64,000 bases of DNA from Edaphobacter sp. 12200R-103 (GCF_010093025.1 NZ_CP048114.1:2852001-2916000), one strand, 5' to 3'. Positions 33,877 through 43,368 are shown, numbered from the stretch's first letter. Notes: generated by a model not told the origin, from the letters alone. Numbers and translations: made by a program.

Positions 33877-34957
33877 AGCCTTTGACTTTACACCCGACTA
33901 TCTGATCCCACCCGGGGAGCATCTGATCGAGGTACTGGAAGCCAAGGGGATGTCGCAGTCGGAGCTGGCCACCAGGATGGGACGGCCGCAGAAGACGATC
34001 AACGAAATCGTCAAAGGTAAGGCCGCGATTACTGCTGAAACCGCCATTCAGCTTGAGCGGGCGCTGGGCGTTTCGGCTAAGCTTTGGAACGCGCTGGAGT
34101 CGGCCTATCAGCTCGAGCTTGCGCAGAAAAGGGATTCTGCGCGACTGCGCTCATTGGTGGAATGGGCAAAAAGGATCCCAACTAAAGAGCTCACAAAGCG
34201 AGGTGCCTTCGAACCAGCTCAAGATGAGATCGAACTGGTCCGCCGGTGTCTTGATTTCTTTGGCATCGACTCTCCCGATACTCTACTGGCATCGTCTACG
34301 GTTGCGGCGTTCCGGAAGTCGCCGGCCTTTGATCCGGACGACCTAGCAATGTGCGCATGGCTGAGGTTGGGCGAGATTGAAGCGGCGCGTCTTTCATGTG
34401 CCCCTTTCGATAAGCTTGAATTCAAGAATGCACTAGTCCGTTTACGACTTCTTTCCCGTGAGCCGAATTTGCTTGTGATCAAAGCGAAGATCCAAGAAAT
34501 ATGTGCAGCCGTGGGTGTTGCGGTTTGCTTCATTTCGGAGCTGCAGCGCACTCATGTGTGTGGCGCAGCGCGATGGCTTACGTCGGAGAAGGCTTTGATT
34601 CAGCTGAGTTGCCGCTATGAATCAGACGATCAGTTTTGGTTTACGTTCTTTCATGAATGCGCCCACGTACTGCTTCACGGGAAAAAGGAAGGGTTCTTAG
34701 AGCGCGAAGGCTCCTTGGATGATGAAGAGGAAGACGAGGCAAACGAGTTTGCTGCGAGTCACTTGATCCCCAGGCAAGCCTTTGTGTCGCTAATGCGCGA
34801 GAAGCCAATCTCCAAGGACCGTATAATGGCATTCGCCGAGGAACACGAGATTTCACCCGGAATTGTGCTGGGTCAGTTGCAGAAGCGCAAGCGACTGCCA
34901 TTTCAAACAACCCTAAACCAGTTGAAGAGATTCAAGTTTGACTTGACCTCTGCGTGA
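33866..34957 (+). CDS. HigA-type antitoxin with XRE and ImmA/IrrE zincin domains
   Basis: 363 residues, far longer than a plain HigA (~100). Residues ~15-75 are an XRE helix-turn-helix of the HigA kind (MSQSELATRMGRPQKTINEI). Residues ~210-310 hold an ImmA/IrrE-like metallopeptidase: FHECAHVLLHG is HExxH-like and EDEANEFAASHLIP supplies the third ligand. The protein should repress its own operon and neutralise the upstream toxin. The protease domain may cut a repressor or the antitoxin part itself in response to a signal. Long XRE-ImmA fusions are often found on mobile elements and in defence loci. Confidence 0.82.
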   Translation: MAPKAFDFTPDYLIPPGEHLIEVLEAKGMSQSELATRMGRPQKTINEIVKGKAAITAETAIQLERALGVSAKLWNALESAYQLELAQKRDSARLRSLVEWAKRIPTKELTKRGAFEPAQDEIELVRRCLDFFGIDSPDTLLASSTVAAFRKSPAFDPDDLAMCAWLRLGEIEAARLSCAPFDKLEFKNALVRLRLLSREPNLLVIKAKIQEICAAVGVAVCFISELQRTHVCGAARWLTSEKALIQLSCRYESDDQFWFTFFHECAHVLLHGKKEGFLEREGSLDDEEEDEANEFAASHLIPRQAFVSLMREKPISKDRIMAFAEEHEISPGIVLGQLQKRKRLPFQTTLNQLKRFKFDLTSA

Positions 34958-35115
34958 ATCTGTCGCAGTTCGTGCCTCCTGCCTAATGAAGCGGGTGCTT
35001 GGATGCGGATCGCGCTTGCGGCAGATGTGTGTTCCTCTTGAGCTTCAGGGTGAGACTTCCACGAGAGAATGGAATCTGAGCAGAGTGCAACCGCTTACTT
35101 TGGGATAAGTACTAG

Positions 35116-35127
35116 TAAACGCGTTTA
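35116..35127. repeat. TAAACGCGTTTA palindrome downstream of the traG operon
   Basis: Twelve-base perfect palindrome just past the coupling-protein stop. Related GTTTAC / GTAAAC motifs cluster on the other side of the same operon at 37621-37727. Confidence 0.4.
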
Positions 35128-35130
35128 GTG

Positions 35131-37104
35131 TCATTCGATGCCCTTGCTCTCATCCCAACTGAAGCCCTCACGTTTGGGGGCAGAAGTTTCTTCCAAAGGC
35201 AAAATGCTCTGGACGGGCTTCTTGGATTCAGGAGCCTTGGCGGGTGCGGTCTTCACAACCTCAACCTTGCGCGCTCGTGGTTTTTCCATTGCTCGTTCCA
35301 GAAACTCCGGCTGACTGCTATTCTTCTTGGCCAGCCGGAACTTTATGGGCACGACATGATTCTCCAGCTTGATAAACCCGGTGAGCGGAGCAAGACCTGC
35401 AATCTCGGAAGCCATGATGAGTGGTTTGGTGGCGATCTCCATAGCAAAGCTCTTCTTCGAGCGCAGCAGTCCCATGCTGCGCGATTCCTTCAGCCGCTCG
35501 ACCTCGATCTCACCGATACTTTCGGAGATCCACTTGGCAGCGCGCGGCTCGGATGTCTTCAAGAAGATTTTCGTCGCGGGCTGGGAGAGCATAGCCTCCG
35601 CATCCTGGCCGTACCGTTTCTCCATCTGGCTGCGTCCCTGAATCCCCATGACAACGGGATTACCGTACTTGCGATTTTCGGTCACAGCGGTATGAAGTTG
35701 CGGCAACTTGTTGAGGCTGGCCAGCTCATCCAGAACAAACCAGACCGGTTTCACCGCAGGCTCTTCGCAGTAGCCCATCATCCGCAGGATGAATAAATCG
35801 AGCCATGCCGAGTGCAGCGGCAGCACCTTCTCGCGGTAGGCGGCAGAAGAGGTCAGGAAGACCCAGCGCTTGCGCTCGGTATACCACTCGGCAGTCGCAA
35901 ACGTCTTGCGCGTATGCTCCCACTCCGGCAGCAACTCTAGGCTATCGGCGACCATGTTCAGGCTGGAGAGAACGCCCGCACGTTGCGCGGGAGCACCGGG
36001 ATCGAGCAGAGCAGCAAGCGGAGTTCCTTTGACCGTCGCCTCAATGTATGAAGGGTCGGCCATCATTCGCAGGATGTCTCTGGGCTGTGGCTTGTTCCTC
36101 AGCAGATGAGCCAGCACACGGCGCGGCGCATCGGTGAAGAACGCTTTCTCATACTCCTTCTCCGGCAACATCGCGGCAGCGATGGTGGTGGCTGTTTCCG
36201 GTCGGTCGATCTCGTCTCCAAGGCCCCAATATGGGCAGCGCTTGTCGAGTGGGTTCAGGATCAGGTCTCCTCTCTTCGGATCGTAGAACTCGCCCAAGAA
36301 GTCCATCGCCGGGTCATAGACGATGGCGCTCTCACCCCGGTCCTGAACCTGACGGAGAATCTGCCGGATGGCCGAAGACTTGCCCGATCCGGTATCGCCC
36401 ATCAGCAGAATATGACTCGATTCCAGCCGCGGGGGGATAGAAAAGCTCGGTCCCGGAATCACCCTGCCGAGCACGCCGTCTCGCTCCATCCGGAACCGGA
36501 TTCCGTCGTCACCGGAGCGACGGAAGACCTTGAAGGTGGAGACCAGCTCCGGGCCTTTGGTGCGCCGTCCGTGACGCTGCTCCTGCTTCCGGCTGATGCG
36601 AAGTTTATGGCCAAACAACAGCCACAGGGTGTACAGGAAAAGCACTGCTGCCGTCAGGTAGAGGATAGGCCGCAGAAAGATCAGCCAAGCACTGTCACCG
36701 TCATAGATTGTGTCCTGGAGGTATGTTTTCAACTCTGCTGCGCGAACTTTGCCGGGCGGCAGGATCGTAATTCCGCGCCAGCCCTCCGAGATGGCCTTCG
36801 GGCTTAATACAAACCGTTGTTTCGGGTCGGAACTCTTGACTGCATCTTCCGGCAAGAGCGGTTCAGGCTTCCGTTCCGGAGCCGTCTTCTCGGCATAGCG
36901 AACGGTGGTCAGCGCGGCAGGATACGGACTCAGTGTGGAGCACGCCGCATAGGTTCCAAGGTAGAAGTTCTGGACGGGGTTTATCGTACAGCCCAGCCAA
37001 AGAGTGCCGGGAACGATCAGCAGAAACGGCCCCAGAACGAGGAGCAAAACCAGCCATAGCAGCCACCGGCCCCGGCTGGGAAACCGCATCGCGCCGGTGC
37101 TCAC
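35131..37104 (-). CDS. TraG/VirD4-type coupling ATPase
   Basis: 657 residues from a GTG at 37104 with GGAGG six bases upstream; the GTG overlaps the preceding gene's TGA. An internal ATG at 37089 is possible. An N-terminal hydrophobic helix (residues ~14-34) and a second membrane segment (~145-164) precede the ATPase domain. Walker A is GDTGSGKSS (~236-244) and Walker B is VWFVLDELASL. EPRAAKWISESIGEIEVERL is typical of the TraD DNA-binding subgroup. The protein links the relaxase-DNA complex to a type IV secretion channel and pumps DNA. The C-terminal ~80 residues are charged and proline-rich. No channel genes are encoded in the window. Confidence 0.85.
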   Translation of the reverse strand: MSTGAMRFPSRGRWLLWLVLLLVLGPFLLIVPGTLWLGCTINPVQNFYLGTYAACSTLSPYPAALTTVRYAEKTAPERKPEPLLPEDAVKSSDPKQRFVLSPKAISEGWRGITILPPGKVRAAELKTYLQDTIYDGDSAWLIFLRPILYLTAAVLFLYTLWLLFGHKLRISRKQEQRHGRRTKGPELVSTFKVFRRSGDDGIRFRMERDGVLGRVIPGPSFSIPPRLESSHILLMGDTGSGKSSAIRQILRQVQDRGESAIVYDPAMDFLGEFYDPKRGDLILNPLDKRCPYWGLGDEIDRPETATTIAAAMLPEKEYEKAFFTDAPRRVLAHLLRNKPQPRDILRMMADPSYIEATVKGTPLAALLDPGAPAQRAGVLSSLNMVADSLELLPEWEHTRKTFATAEWYTERKRWVFLTSSAAYREKVLPLHSAWLDLFILRMMGYCEEPAVKPVWFVLDELASLNKLPQLHTAVTENRKYGNPVVMGIQGRSQMEKRYGQDAEAMLSQPATKIFLKTSEPRAAKWISESIGEIEVERLKESRSMGLLRSKKSFAMEIATKPLIMASEIAGLAPLTGFIKLENHVVPIKFRLAKKNSSQPEFLERAMEKPRARKVEVVKTAPAKAPESKKPVQSILPLEETSAPKREGFSWDESKGIE

Positions 37105-37523
37105 TTCGCACCTCCGCCAACCTCTCCAGTTAGGAAATCCGCGAGCAGTTTCCGGGCGTCTGCCAACTTCCGAGCGTTCGCTTGGTCGCGGATTTTCAGC
37201 ACGGACTCGGCAAGCAAATGCTTGTCTTCGGCGTTCGCCTGGGCCGTCGCATGGAAGAGATTCAGGAGCATGTACCGGAGCGCGGCAACCTCGGAAAGCA
37301 CCAGCTCGGTCGGATCGGCAGGACGCTCCCGCGCCGCCTTCAGTGCCAGTTCGCGGAGCCATTCCGCGAGCGTTTTGCCGCTCTTCTCGGCAGCCGCTTC
37401 GACCTCTCGAAGCTCCTCCGGAGTGAGCCTTGTAGCGATGGTTTTTGTGCGGAAGCCGGGCTTCTCATGCGCGCTTTCCGAAGCGCCGGATGCAGCCGGA
37501 TTGGTCGTGCGGGATGTGCTCAT
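37101..37523 (-). CDS. Ribbon-helix-helix mobilization accessory protein
   Basis: About 140 residues. A short disordered N-terminus leads into a ribbon-helix-helix motif: TIATRLTPEELREVEAAAEK (strand and first helix) and KTLAEWLRELALKAA (second helix). The remainder is helical. Relaxosome accessory proteins of the MobC/TraJ kind share this layout, bind near oriT and bend DNA for the relaxase; many also repress their own promoter. It is the first gene of the operon with traG, overlapping it by four bases. The start at 37523 gives the usual short N-terminus, though its ribosome site is weak. Confidence 0.65.
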   Translation of the reverse strand: MSTSRTTNPAASGASESAHEKPGFRTKTIATRLTPEELREVEAAAEKSGKTLAEWLRELALKAARERPADPTELVLSEVAALRYMLLNLFHATAQANAEDKHLLAESVLKIRDQANARKLADARKLLADFLTGEVGGGAK

Positions 37524-38465
37524 GAGGAAGCCCGCCTTGCTTCCAAGATGCTCCCAGCGCGAAATCTGCGTCAAGTACAACTCTGAGGCTGATCGCGGCT
37601 AATACATTCTGATTCATCGCGTTTACGCATTTTGGCCATTTGCAAGATTCCTTAGAATCCCCGCGTTTATGGCGCGTAAACCGTGTTCCACAAAATGCTG
37701 TTTCTAAACACGTTCACCCACGTAAACATAGGTGCACCTCTGCAGTTCCCATCTGGGGGTGACGTGTCATCTTTTTATCCGATGCGAAGCAGCGTTCTTT
37801 TTTGTCTTCTATCGTCGCCCCGGATCTCGTGGTCGGGAACACGTTTTTTGGGGGATGCCAGAGCTGAATCCTGGCACGACCGACGCATTGGCGTATCCTG
37901 CGGCGGAATTCCCGAGACTAAGTACGGGCCGAAGCGGCTCTAGGCATCAGGATCGTTGTTCGGGGTGAAGGCGTCAAAGGTCTCGACTTTCTCACCGATC
38001 TCTGATTACGGGCTGATTGGAAGTGCGGTGATGCCGCTGGTCTGAACTAGGCGGCCGGTTATGCCCATAGCTTTGCGGCAAGGGTCATCGAGCGTCGCAA
38101 TTTTGTTCGTCGTGTCGGTTATCGTGTTCTGCCTCTTTCGTTTTGAGTGACCCCACGGCGCGGGAGAAAGAAGGCACGTGCCGGCGCGACCGAGCGCAGC
38201 TGTCATAGCTTGCTGGGGGGAACCGTGACCGAAGGGCATGGGAGAGCCGAGAAGAGTCATTGACAGCAAGCGGCGGCAGCCAGAGTGCATTCGCCCGCTG
38301 TTTCTTGGGTCGCTGAAAAGAGGTGAACATCGCCGACAGGACGAGGCGGAACGATCAGGCCTGCCCGCCATATCAACATATCCGGTCTGTTACTCTGGCG
38401 CAGGCAGATATTCGACCGGGGCAAGTCATTCAAACGACGGTCCTAACTTGCGCGACAGGATATAG
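37524..38465. other. 940-base gene-poor region with GTTTA(C) repeats
   Basis: No convincing gene: the open frames here have no ribosome site or family resemblance. Repeated CGTTTA/TAAACG words occur at 37621, 37662, 37674, 37705 and 37721 in both directions, close to the start of the RHH-traG operon, and look like binding sites. The stretch 38,100-38,330 probably holds remnants at the junction between mobilization and defence modules. Confidence 0.4.
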
Positions 38466-39419
38466 ATGGCGACACTTTCACTCGATGCGATGAGAACGTA
38501 CCTTTCGAGGAGCATCACGAATCTCAATCAGAACAAACTCAGGGGACTGCTGGCCGAAGTTGATTTGCGCTCGTATCTCGCGGAGCAGGGATTCGGAAAT
38601 CGTATATCCAGAGGCGGCTGGATCGTGCGAACGAAAGGCCCGGCGATATTCGGCCAATCAACCGTCGCGTTGTTTCCCGAGATTCCCGATCCCGCCACAG
38701 ATTACGGGGGGGACCGGTCAATGCCTTATCCGGACCAGGGGCTGCACACGATATGCGCAACCTTCCACCAGAGCGGCATTTCGAGTTATTTCTGTGCGGC
38801 TACGGTTGCTGAGACTGACAACCCGGCTTCGCTGAACTGGAATGCTATCCAGCTGGGTGTGCCTGTGCCACAGCCATACGCTCCCCTGTCAGAGCGTCTT
38901 GCCGGAAGTGGCTTCGTTCTTCGTGGCCGCACCTACAATTTTCTGAGGTACACGGCCGACGCCGGCACAATCCCTGAGATTGCCGTGCCGGAAGAATTCG
39001 CGAAGGAACATCTCCGTATCACGTTCAACACCGATTACATGGCGGAAATCTCTGACATAGACGGGCTGTTCTGGGGCAATCAGCACACATACCCGATTGA
39101 GATAAAGGAGAAGTCACCCGCCGATTCCGACGACATGGGACTTTATTTCGGGCTCGATATCGGGCCCTTCGTAAAGCTCGCCTATTACGCGGCGAAGCGG
39201 GGCAATCTCCATTCGTTTTACGTCGTTCGGGAAATCGACAATGCTACGGATCGGAATCTCGTGCGCTGGTCCTACATTACGTTTGACCGCCTCGCCCAGT
39301 TCGCGTCCTGGGGTTCCCGCGCCGGCGGGACGAATATGCAGGGCGGAGCCAGCTCCGTCGTCCGCATTCCCCGGTCCGAATTCACCGAACTGACGGCGGC
39401 GACGCTCGCGCGGCTTTAG
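38466..39419 (+). CDS. Putative PD-(D/E)XK-type nuclease in restriction cluster
   Basis: 317 residues, with AGGATATAG before the ATG. I do not recognise the family by name. Near residues 200-215 an aspartate (ISDIDGLFWGN) and, ten residues on, YPIEIKEKS supply the D...ExK pattern of restriction-type nucleases, followed by a helix (LDIGPFVKLAYYAAKRGN) and a strand (LHSFYVVREID) in the expected order. It stands 56 bases upstream of the C5 methyltransferase, so it is likely a restriction endonuclease or accessory nuclease of that system. An ordinary EcoRII-like enzyme follows the methyltransferase, so two nucleases flank one methylase. Confidence 0.6.
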   Translation: MATLSLDAMRTYLSRSITNLNQNKLRGLLAEVDLRSYLAEQGFGNRISRGGWIVRTKGPAIFGQSTVALFPEIPDPATDYGGDRSMPYPDQGLHTICATFHQSGISSYFCAATVAETDNPASLNWNAIQLGVPVPQPYAPLSERLAGSGFVLRGRTYNFLRYTADAGTIPEIAVPEEFAKEHLRITFNTDYMAEISDIDGLFWGNQHTYPIEIKEKSPADSDDMGLYFGLDIGPFVKLAYYAAKRGNLHSFYVVREIDNATDRNLVRWSYITFDRLAQFASWGSRAGGTNMQGGASSVVRIPRSEFTELTAATLARL

Positions 39420-39475
39420 AGGGTTTACGGGGCAAAATGCGTTTCCCTGGACATTCGGGACTAATTTAGGACAAA

Positions 39476-40786
39476 ATGTCCTCTGACATGCCCAGCGAAT
39501 CTTTATCCAATCTCACCTCCGAACCCCTGGCACTTCTGGCCCAGGTACGACAGCGCATGACACAGCGCGAGATCGGGAAACGACTTCAGGTTGACCCCAA
39601 AACGGTGGGACGCTGGGAACGGCGTGAAACGGATTGCCCGAAATATGTCCAAGCGGCACTTCGGGAGATGCTTCCCATGCGTGGCCGACCTGAGGCTCCG
39701 GGCAATTTCACGTTCATAGATTTGTTCGCCGGCATCGGCGGAATGCGGAAGGGGTTCGAAAGCGCTGGCGGACACTGCATTTTCACAAGCGAATGGAACG
39801 AGTGGTCGAAGAAAACCTACCGCGAGAATTTCCCGAATGACGAGCATGACATCGATGGCGACATTACGAAGGTCGATGCGGCCGACATTCCGGATCATGA
39901 CGTTCTTCTGGCAGGCTTTCCCTGCCAACCATTCTCCATTGCCGGCGTAAGCAAGAAGAATGCGCTCGGCCGGCCGCACGGATTCGAATGCACGACGCAG
40001 GGAACGCTTTTCTTCGATGTGGCCCGCATCATTGCCGAAAAGAGACCAAAGGCATTTCTGCTTGAGAACGTAAAAAACCTGGTGAGCCATGACGGCGGCA
40101 ACACGTTCCGTGTCATAAAGGAAACGCTCTCCAGGGAGCTGGGTTACCACGTTCAGGCGAAAGTGATCGACGGCCAGAGTTTCACGCCGCAACATCGTGA
40201 ACGCATTCTGATTGTGGGCTTCCGCGAAGCGACAGGTTTCAGCTTCGATGATTTCCGGAAGCCGGAGAAGGGGCCTGTCCTGGGTTCGATCCTTCACCCC
40301 GAAGACGGCTCCGAAGCAGAGGAAACGCCTTTCACGACCGGCCCGCTTGCGAAGGTACATGCCAAATATGTGCTGACTGAGAAACTGTGGGAATATCTGC
40401 AGAATTACGCAGCGAAGCACAAAGCGGCCGGAAACGGTTTCGGCTTCGGTCTGGTCACGCCCGACATGACCACGAGAACGCTGAGCGCCCGCTATTACAA
40501 GGACGGCTCCGAAATTCTCGTCAGTCGCGGCGGCAGGAAGCGCCCGCGCCGCCTTACTCCCAGAGAATGTGCCCGCCTCATGGGCTTCGATGCCCCGGGC
40601 ATTGTAGACAAAGATAGGTTTATCATTCCCGTCTCGGACACACAGGCCTACAAGCAGTTTGGAAACAGCGTCGTTGTGCCAGTGATCAGAGAAGTCGCGC
40701 GGCTCATGGCTCCGCATATCCGTATCCTGCAGCAGTACGAAGAAACGGGCATCCTGGAGTTGCCGCTGTTCGCCGATGCGGGCTAG
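39476..40786 (+). CDS. DNA cytosine-5 methyltransferase with N-terminal HTH
   Basis: 436 residues. Residues ~20-56 form an XRE-like helix-turn-helix ([21 protein letters not shown]), which in Dcm/EcoRII-type methylases often regulates their own gene. The methylase motifs are in order: [30 protein letters not shown] (nucleophile Cys150), [25 protein letters not shown], and X near the C-terminus ([12 protein letters not shown]). The target-recognition region lies between VIII and IX. The EcoRII-like endonuclease and Vsr gene beside it suggest a CCWGG-like target, but the recognition site cannot be read from sequence. Confidence 0.92.
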   Translation: MSSDMPSESLSNLTSEPLALLAQVRQRMTQREIGKRLQVDPKTVGRWERRETDCPKYVQAALREMLPMRGRPEAPGNFTFIDLFAGIGGMRKGFESAGGHCIFTSEWNEWSKKTYRENFPNDEHDIDGDITKVDAADIPDHDVLLAGFPCQPFSIAGVSKKNALGRPHGFECTTQGTLFFDVARIIAEKRPKAFLLENVKNLVSHDGGNTFRVIKETLSRELGYHVQAKVIDGQSFTPQHRERILIVGFREATGFSFDDFRKPEKGPVLGSILHPEDGSEAEETPFTTGPLAKVHAKYVLTEKLWEYLQNYAAKHKAAGNGFGFGLVTPDMTTRTLSARYYKDGSEILVSRGGRKRPRRLTPRECARLMGFDAPGIVDKDRFIIPVSDTQAYKQFGNSVVVPVIREVARLMAPHIRILQQYEETGILELPLFADAG

Positions 40787-40792
40787 GAGCGT

Positions 40793-42022
40793 ATGAAGGC
40801 TGGTTATCTTTCAGAGTTTTTTACCGGCGTTGCCATGAAGACGCTCAGCGCCGTGGAAGCGGACCCAAGCCGCAGCCACCAGCATGAGTTCAATGGCGCT
40901 AATCCGCTGATGAAAGTCTTCGGAGAAGCGACCGAAAAACAGCGATATGAGGCTCTATACATTTACCTGAGCGACGGCGACGATGAACCCGTTGTCGCTA
41001 AGGGAAACCTGACTTGGTACGACGCGCGGCTGAACCATGCGACGCGCACTGAACACCGCCTCTACTTTCCGACCAATCAGGTTTCGATGGTGGCCGCTGA
41101 AGGTGATCTGCTCGTCGTCGCGCGACGACCGGACAATTCAGTCCTCGTCGTGATCGCACAGGGCGGCTCGACGATTGCCAGCCAGGTTCAATGGCTGTTC
41201 GGCGTCCAGGTTGAACATAAAGGCTTCTCCGTTCGTGAGGAGCTGGAAACAGAGCAGGACCGAATTCATTTTGCGTCGGCCTTTATCCTCGAACAGCTCG
41301 GCATCGAGCCTGACAATCCAGTCGCAGCCGAAAATTACCTCGATACGATGCTGGCGAAATTCGACGGTAAACTGCCGGCGACGAACCTCTTCTCGGCCTA
41401 TGCCCGCGAAACAGTTCCGGAGCTTGATCCTGTGGCCGACCCTGACGGCGCACTGCTCGGATGGATGGAACGGGAGGAGATCCTTTTCCGCACGATGGAA
41501 AAACATCTCCTGGGTGATCGGCTGCAGAAGGGCTTTGCCGATGATGTTGACGGCTTCCTTGCTTTCTCCCTTGCTGTCCAGAACCGGCGCAAAAGCCGTT
41601 CCGGTCACGCACTCGAAAATCATCTGCAGGTGATCTTCAACGCCAACAAAGTTCGTTACGAACGTGGCGTGGCGACTGAAGGAAAGGCCAAACCGGACTT
41701 CCTGTTCCCAGGATCGAAGGAATACAGGGACGCGGCTTATGACGCTGCGCTCCTCACGATGCTTGGAGCCAAAACCACCTGCAAGGATCGCTGGCGACAG
41801 GTTCTCGCGGAAGCCAAGCGTATCGAACACAAACACCTGCTGACGCTCGAAGCGGCGATCAGCACTCACCAAACGGACCAGATGCAGGAACACAGGCTGC
41901 AGCTGGTTATCCCGCGCGGGCTGCACGAGACGTTTACGCCGGCGCAGCGACAGTCGCTGCTCACCGTATCGGACTTTACTGCAATGGTCAAAGAACGAGA
42001 AGGCCGCTCCGGGGTGGCCTGA
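40793..42022 (+). CDS. EcoRII-type restriction endonuclease
   Basis: 409 residues, close to EcoRII (404). It begins six bases after the methylase stop. The N-terminal half (~1-165) corresponds to the effector-binding DNA-recognition domain of EcoRII. The C-terminal catalytic domain has SGHALENHLQVIFNANKV, AKPDFLFPGSKEYRDAAYD and the strongly diagnostic MLGAKTTCKDRWRQVLAEA, then LTLEAAIS and LQLVIPRGLH. EcoRII is a type IIE enzyme that cuts before CCWGG and needs two sites. The sequence supports the same architecture; the exact target is inferred only. Confidence 0.85.
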   Translation: MKAGYLSEFFTGVAMKTLSAVEADPSRSHQHEFNGANPLMKVFGEATEKQRYEALYIYLSDGDDEPVVAKGNLTWYDARLNHATRTEHRLYFPTNQVSMVAAEGDLLVVARRPDNSVLVVIAQGGSTIASQVQWLFGVQVEHKGFSVREELETEQDRIHFASAFILEQLGIEPDNPVAAENYLDTMLAKFDGKLPATNLFSAYARETVPELDPVADPDGALLGWMEREEILFRTMEKHLLGDRLQKGFADDVDGFLAFSLAVQNRRKSRSGHALENHLQVIFNANKVRYERGVATEGKAKPDFLFPGSKEYRDAAYDAALLTMLGAKTTCKDRWRQVLAEAKRIEHKHLLTLEAAISTHQTDQMQEHRLQLVIPRGLHETFTPAQRQSLLTVSDFTAMVKEREGRSGVA

Positions 42023-42024
42023 TC

Positions 42025-42441
42025 GTGGCGGATGTTCACAGCCCGGAACAGCGCAGCCGGAACATGGCTGCGATAAAGGGCAGGAATACAAAGCCCGAAA
42101 TGCGGGTTCGCTCGATCCTTCATGCCCTCGGATACCGATACCGCCTTCACCGAAAAGACCTGCCGGGAAAACCCGATATTGTTATGGCAAAACGCCGCAC
42201 CGTTATTTTCGTGCATGGCTGCTTCTGGCACTGTCACGACTGCCGATGGGGCAGCGTCATTCCGAAGACGCGGGCTGAATTCTGGAGCGAAAAGCGCGGC
42301 GGAAACGTCACGCGCGACGAAAAGCACAGGGCGGCTCTCGAAGCGGCCGGCTGGCGCGTCCTCACTATCTGGGAATGTCAGTCGAAATCAGAACCAGAGC
42401 TGCAGGCGCTCCTGATTTCCCTGCTCGGTGCTTCGCAGTGA
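42025..42441 (+). CDS. vsr: Very short patch repair endonuclease
   Basis: 138 residues, the usual length. Vsr nicks 5' of the T in T:G mismatches that arise by deamination of 5-methylcytosine made by Dcm-type enzymes. The N-terminus SPEQRSRNMAAIKGRNTKPE, the catalytic LPGKPDIVMAKRRTVIFVHG and the zinc-binding GCFWHCHDCRWG are classical. It starts just after the endonuclease stop, so methylase, endonuclease and vsr form one operon. Its presence agrees with a C5 methylase whose deamination products need repair. Confidence 0.93.
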   Translation: MADVHSPEQRSRNMAAIKGRNTKPEMRVRSILHALGYRYRLHRKDLPGKPDIVMAKRRTVIFVHGCFWHCHDCRWGSVIPKTRAEFWSEKRGGNVTRDEKHRAALEAAGWRVLTIWECQSKSEPELQALLISLLGASQ

Positions 42442-42467
42442 ACAGGTAACTGGCAGCGCCGGACGAT

Positions 42468-42560
42468 CTATTCCACGCAGACGCCATCGGCGGCCCAGAT
42501 GCGGCCGCTGTAGGATATTCGCCCGACAAGGTTGTTCTGGAATCGTAAATGTCGCCGCAT
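42468..42560 (-). CDS. Possible 30-residue protein (doubtful)
   Basis: A short reading frame after the 42-residue gene on the same strand (RHLRFQNNLVGRISYSGRIW). The only support is its position; the ribosome site is poor. No function suggested. Confidence 0.2.
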   Translation of the reverse strand: MRRHLRFQNNLVGRISYSGRIWAADGVCVE

Positions 42561-42594
42561 CGCGCTTTCATTTCCGACGCACCGAATAAGTATT

Positions 42595-42723
42595 CTAGCG
42601 GTATGCGGAAAATGCTTTCGACGCCTCGTCGGCGAACCTGACCGCAACATTGAGAGTGGGTACTCCGGCAGCCGCCAGGTGGATGTGGTGATCGCCTTTG
42701 AATTCTGCGACGGCGTTTCGCAT
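42595..42723 (-). CDS. Small 42-residue protein of unknown function
   Basis: ATG at 42723 with AGGGG six bases upstream, 22 bases after the stop of the 126-residue gene on the same strand. The sequence opens MRNAVAEFKGDHHIHLAAAG and ends FSAYR. It has a mixed, soluble character with a His-rich start. No family recognised; a real gene seems likely only because of the ribosome site and operon-like spacing. Confidence 0.4.
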   Translation of the reverse strand: MRNAVAEFKGDHHIHLAAAGVPTLNVAVRFADEASKAFSAYR

Positions 42724-42745
42724 AGCGTTCCCCTGTGCAGTCGTG

Positions 42746-43126
42746 TCAGTTCGCGGACGCAATGCGATTTTTAGCAAAGGCCTCGGCGCTTGGCCAGTCG
42801 GGCGAGATGTACAAATCCTGTGACTTCGCCGCCTGTGCTTCCGAGACAACAAAGAATGAATAGAGATTTGGATCGCTGCGAACGTCTTCCCTCGCGGCCT
42901 CAAGCAGCTCGTCCCACAGGAAATCGTCATATTCAGTTCCGTCGGGGTCAGGAATGTCGGCCGGCTCATAGTTCTTCTCAAGCTCCAGAGCCGATGCAAG
43001 CGCCGTCCGGGCTTCCGTATCGATGTCGTTGAACACCTCGCGGGCATATGAGCGGTCGTAGGTTTTCAAAACCTCGACACGCCTGTCGCCAATCTGCTGC
43101 TCGAAAAAGACTTCCTGACGCGGCAT
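42746..43126 (-). CDS. Acidic hypothetical protein
   Basis: 126 residues from ATG 43126, with AGGAG seven bases upstream. It is strongly acidic, with an N-terminal beta-like part (VFFEQQIGDRRVEVLKTYDR) and a helical middle rich in Asp and Glu (DDFLWDELLEAAREDVRSD), then a final segment LYISPDWPSAEAFAKNR. I do not recognise the family. It is encoded against the surrounding defence genes, between vsr and the GHKL unit. Its acidity could suit a DNA-mimic or anti-restriction role, but nothing shows this directly. Confidence 0.6.
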   Translation of the reverse strand: MPRQEVFFEQQIGDRRVEVLKTYDRSYAREVFNDIDTEARTALASALELEKNYEPADIPDPDGTEYDDFLWDELLEAAREDVRSDPNLYSFFVVSEAQAAKSQDLYISPDWPSAEAFAKNRIASAN

Positions 43127-43368
43127 CGCTGAACTCCTGCTCCGATTATCCCGCCGATACCGGCCGCTGTCCAGGGCCGGACAAAATATTTTTGGTAATC
43201 GAGCTGAGCGCGCAATAACAGCCCTTGTCCATCGGTCAACATGCTTATTTTGTGTAATTTGCATCCTCTTGATCGTTGGTTGCGCGTCGTCCTGCTAATG
43301 GCTTCTGTAATGCACAGCTCATATATTTGGCGTTTACACGAAGATTATTCTTCATACATAATGAATCT

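Noticed and set aside
37683..38465. Several short frames in the 37.6-38.5 kb spacer
   Set aside because: No ribosome sites, no family resemblance and mutually overlapping frames.
39503..40717. 404-codon minus-strand open frame
   Set aside because: It lies opposite the C5 methyltransferase, whose motifs are complete; no family features are seen in the antisense product.
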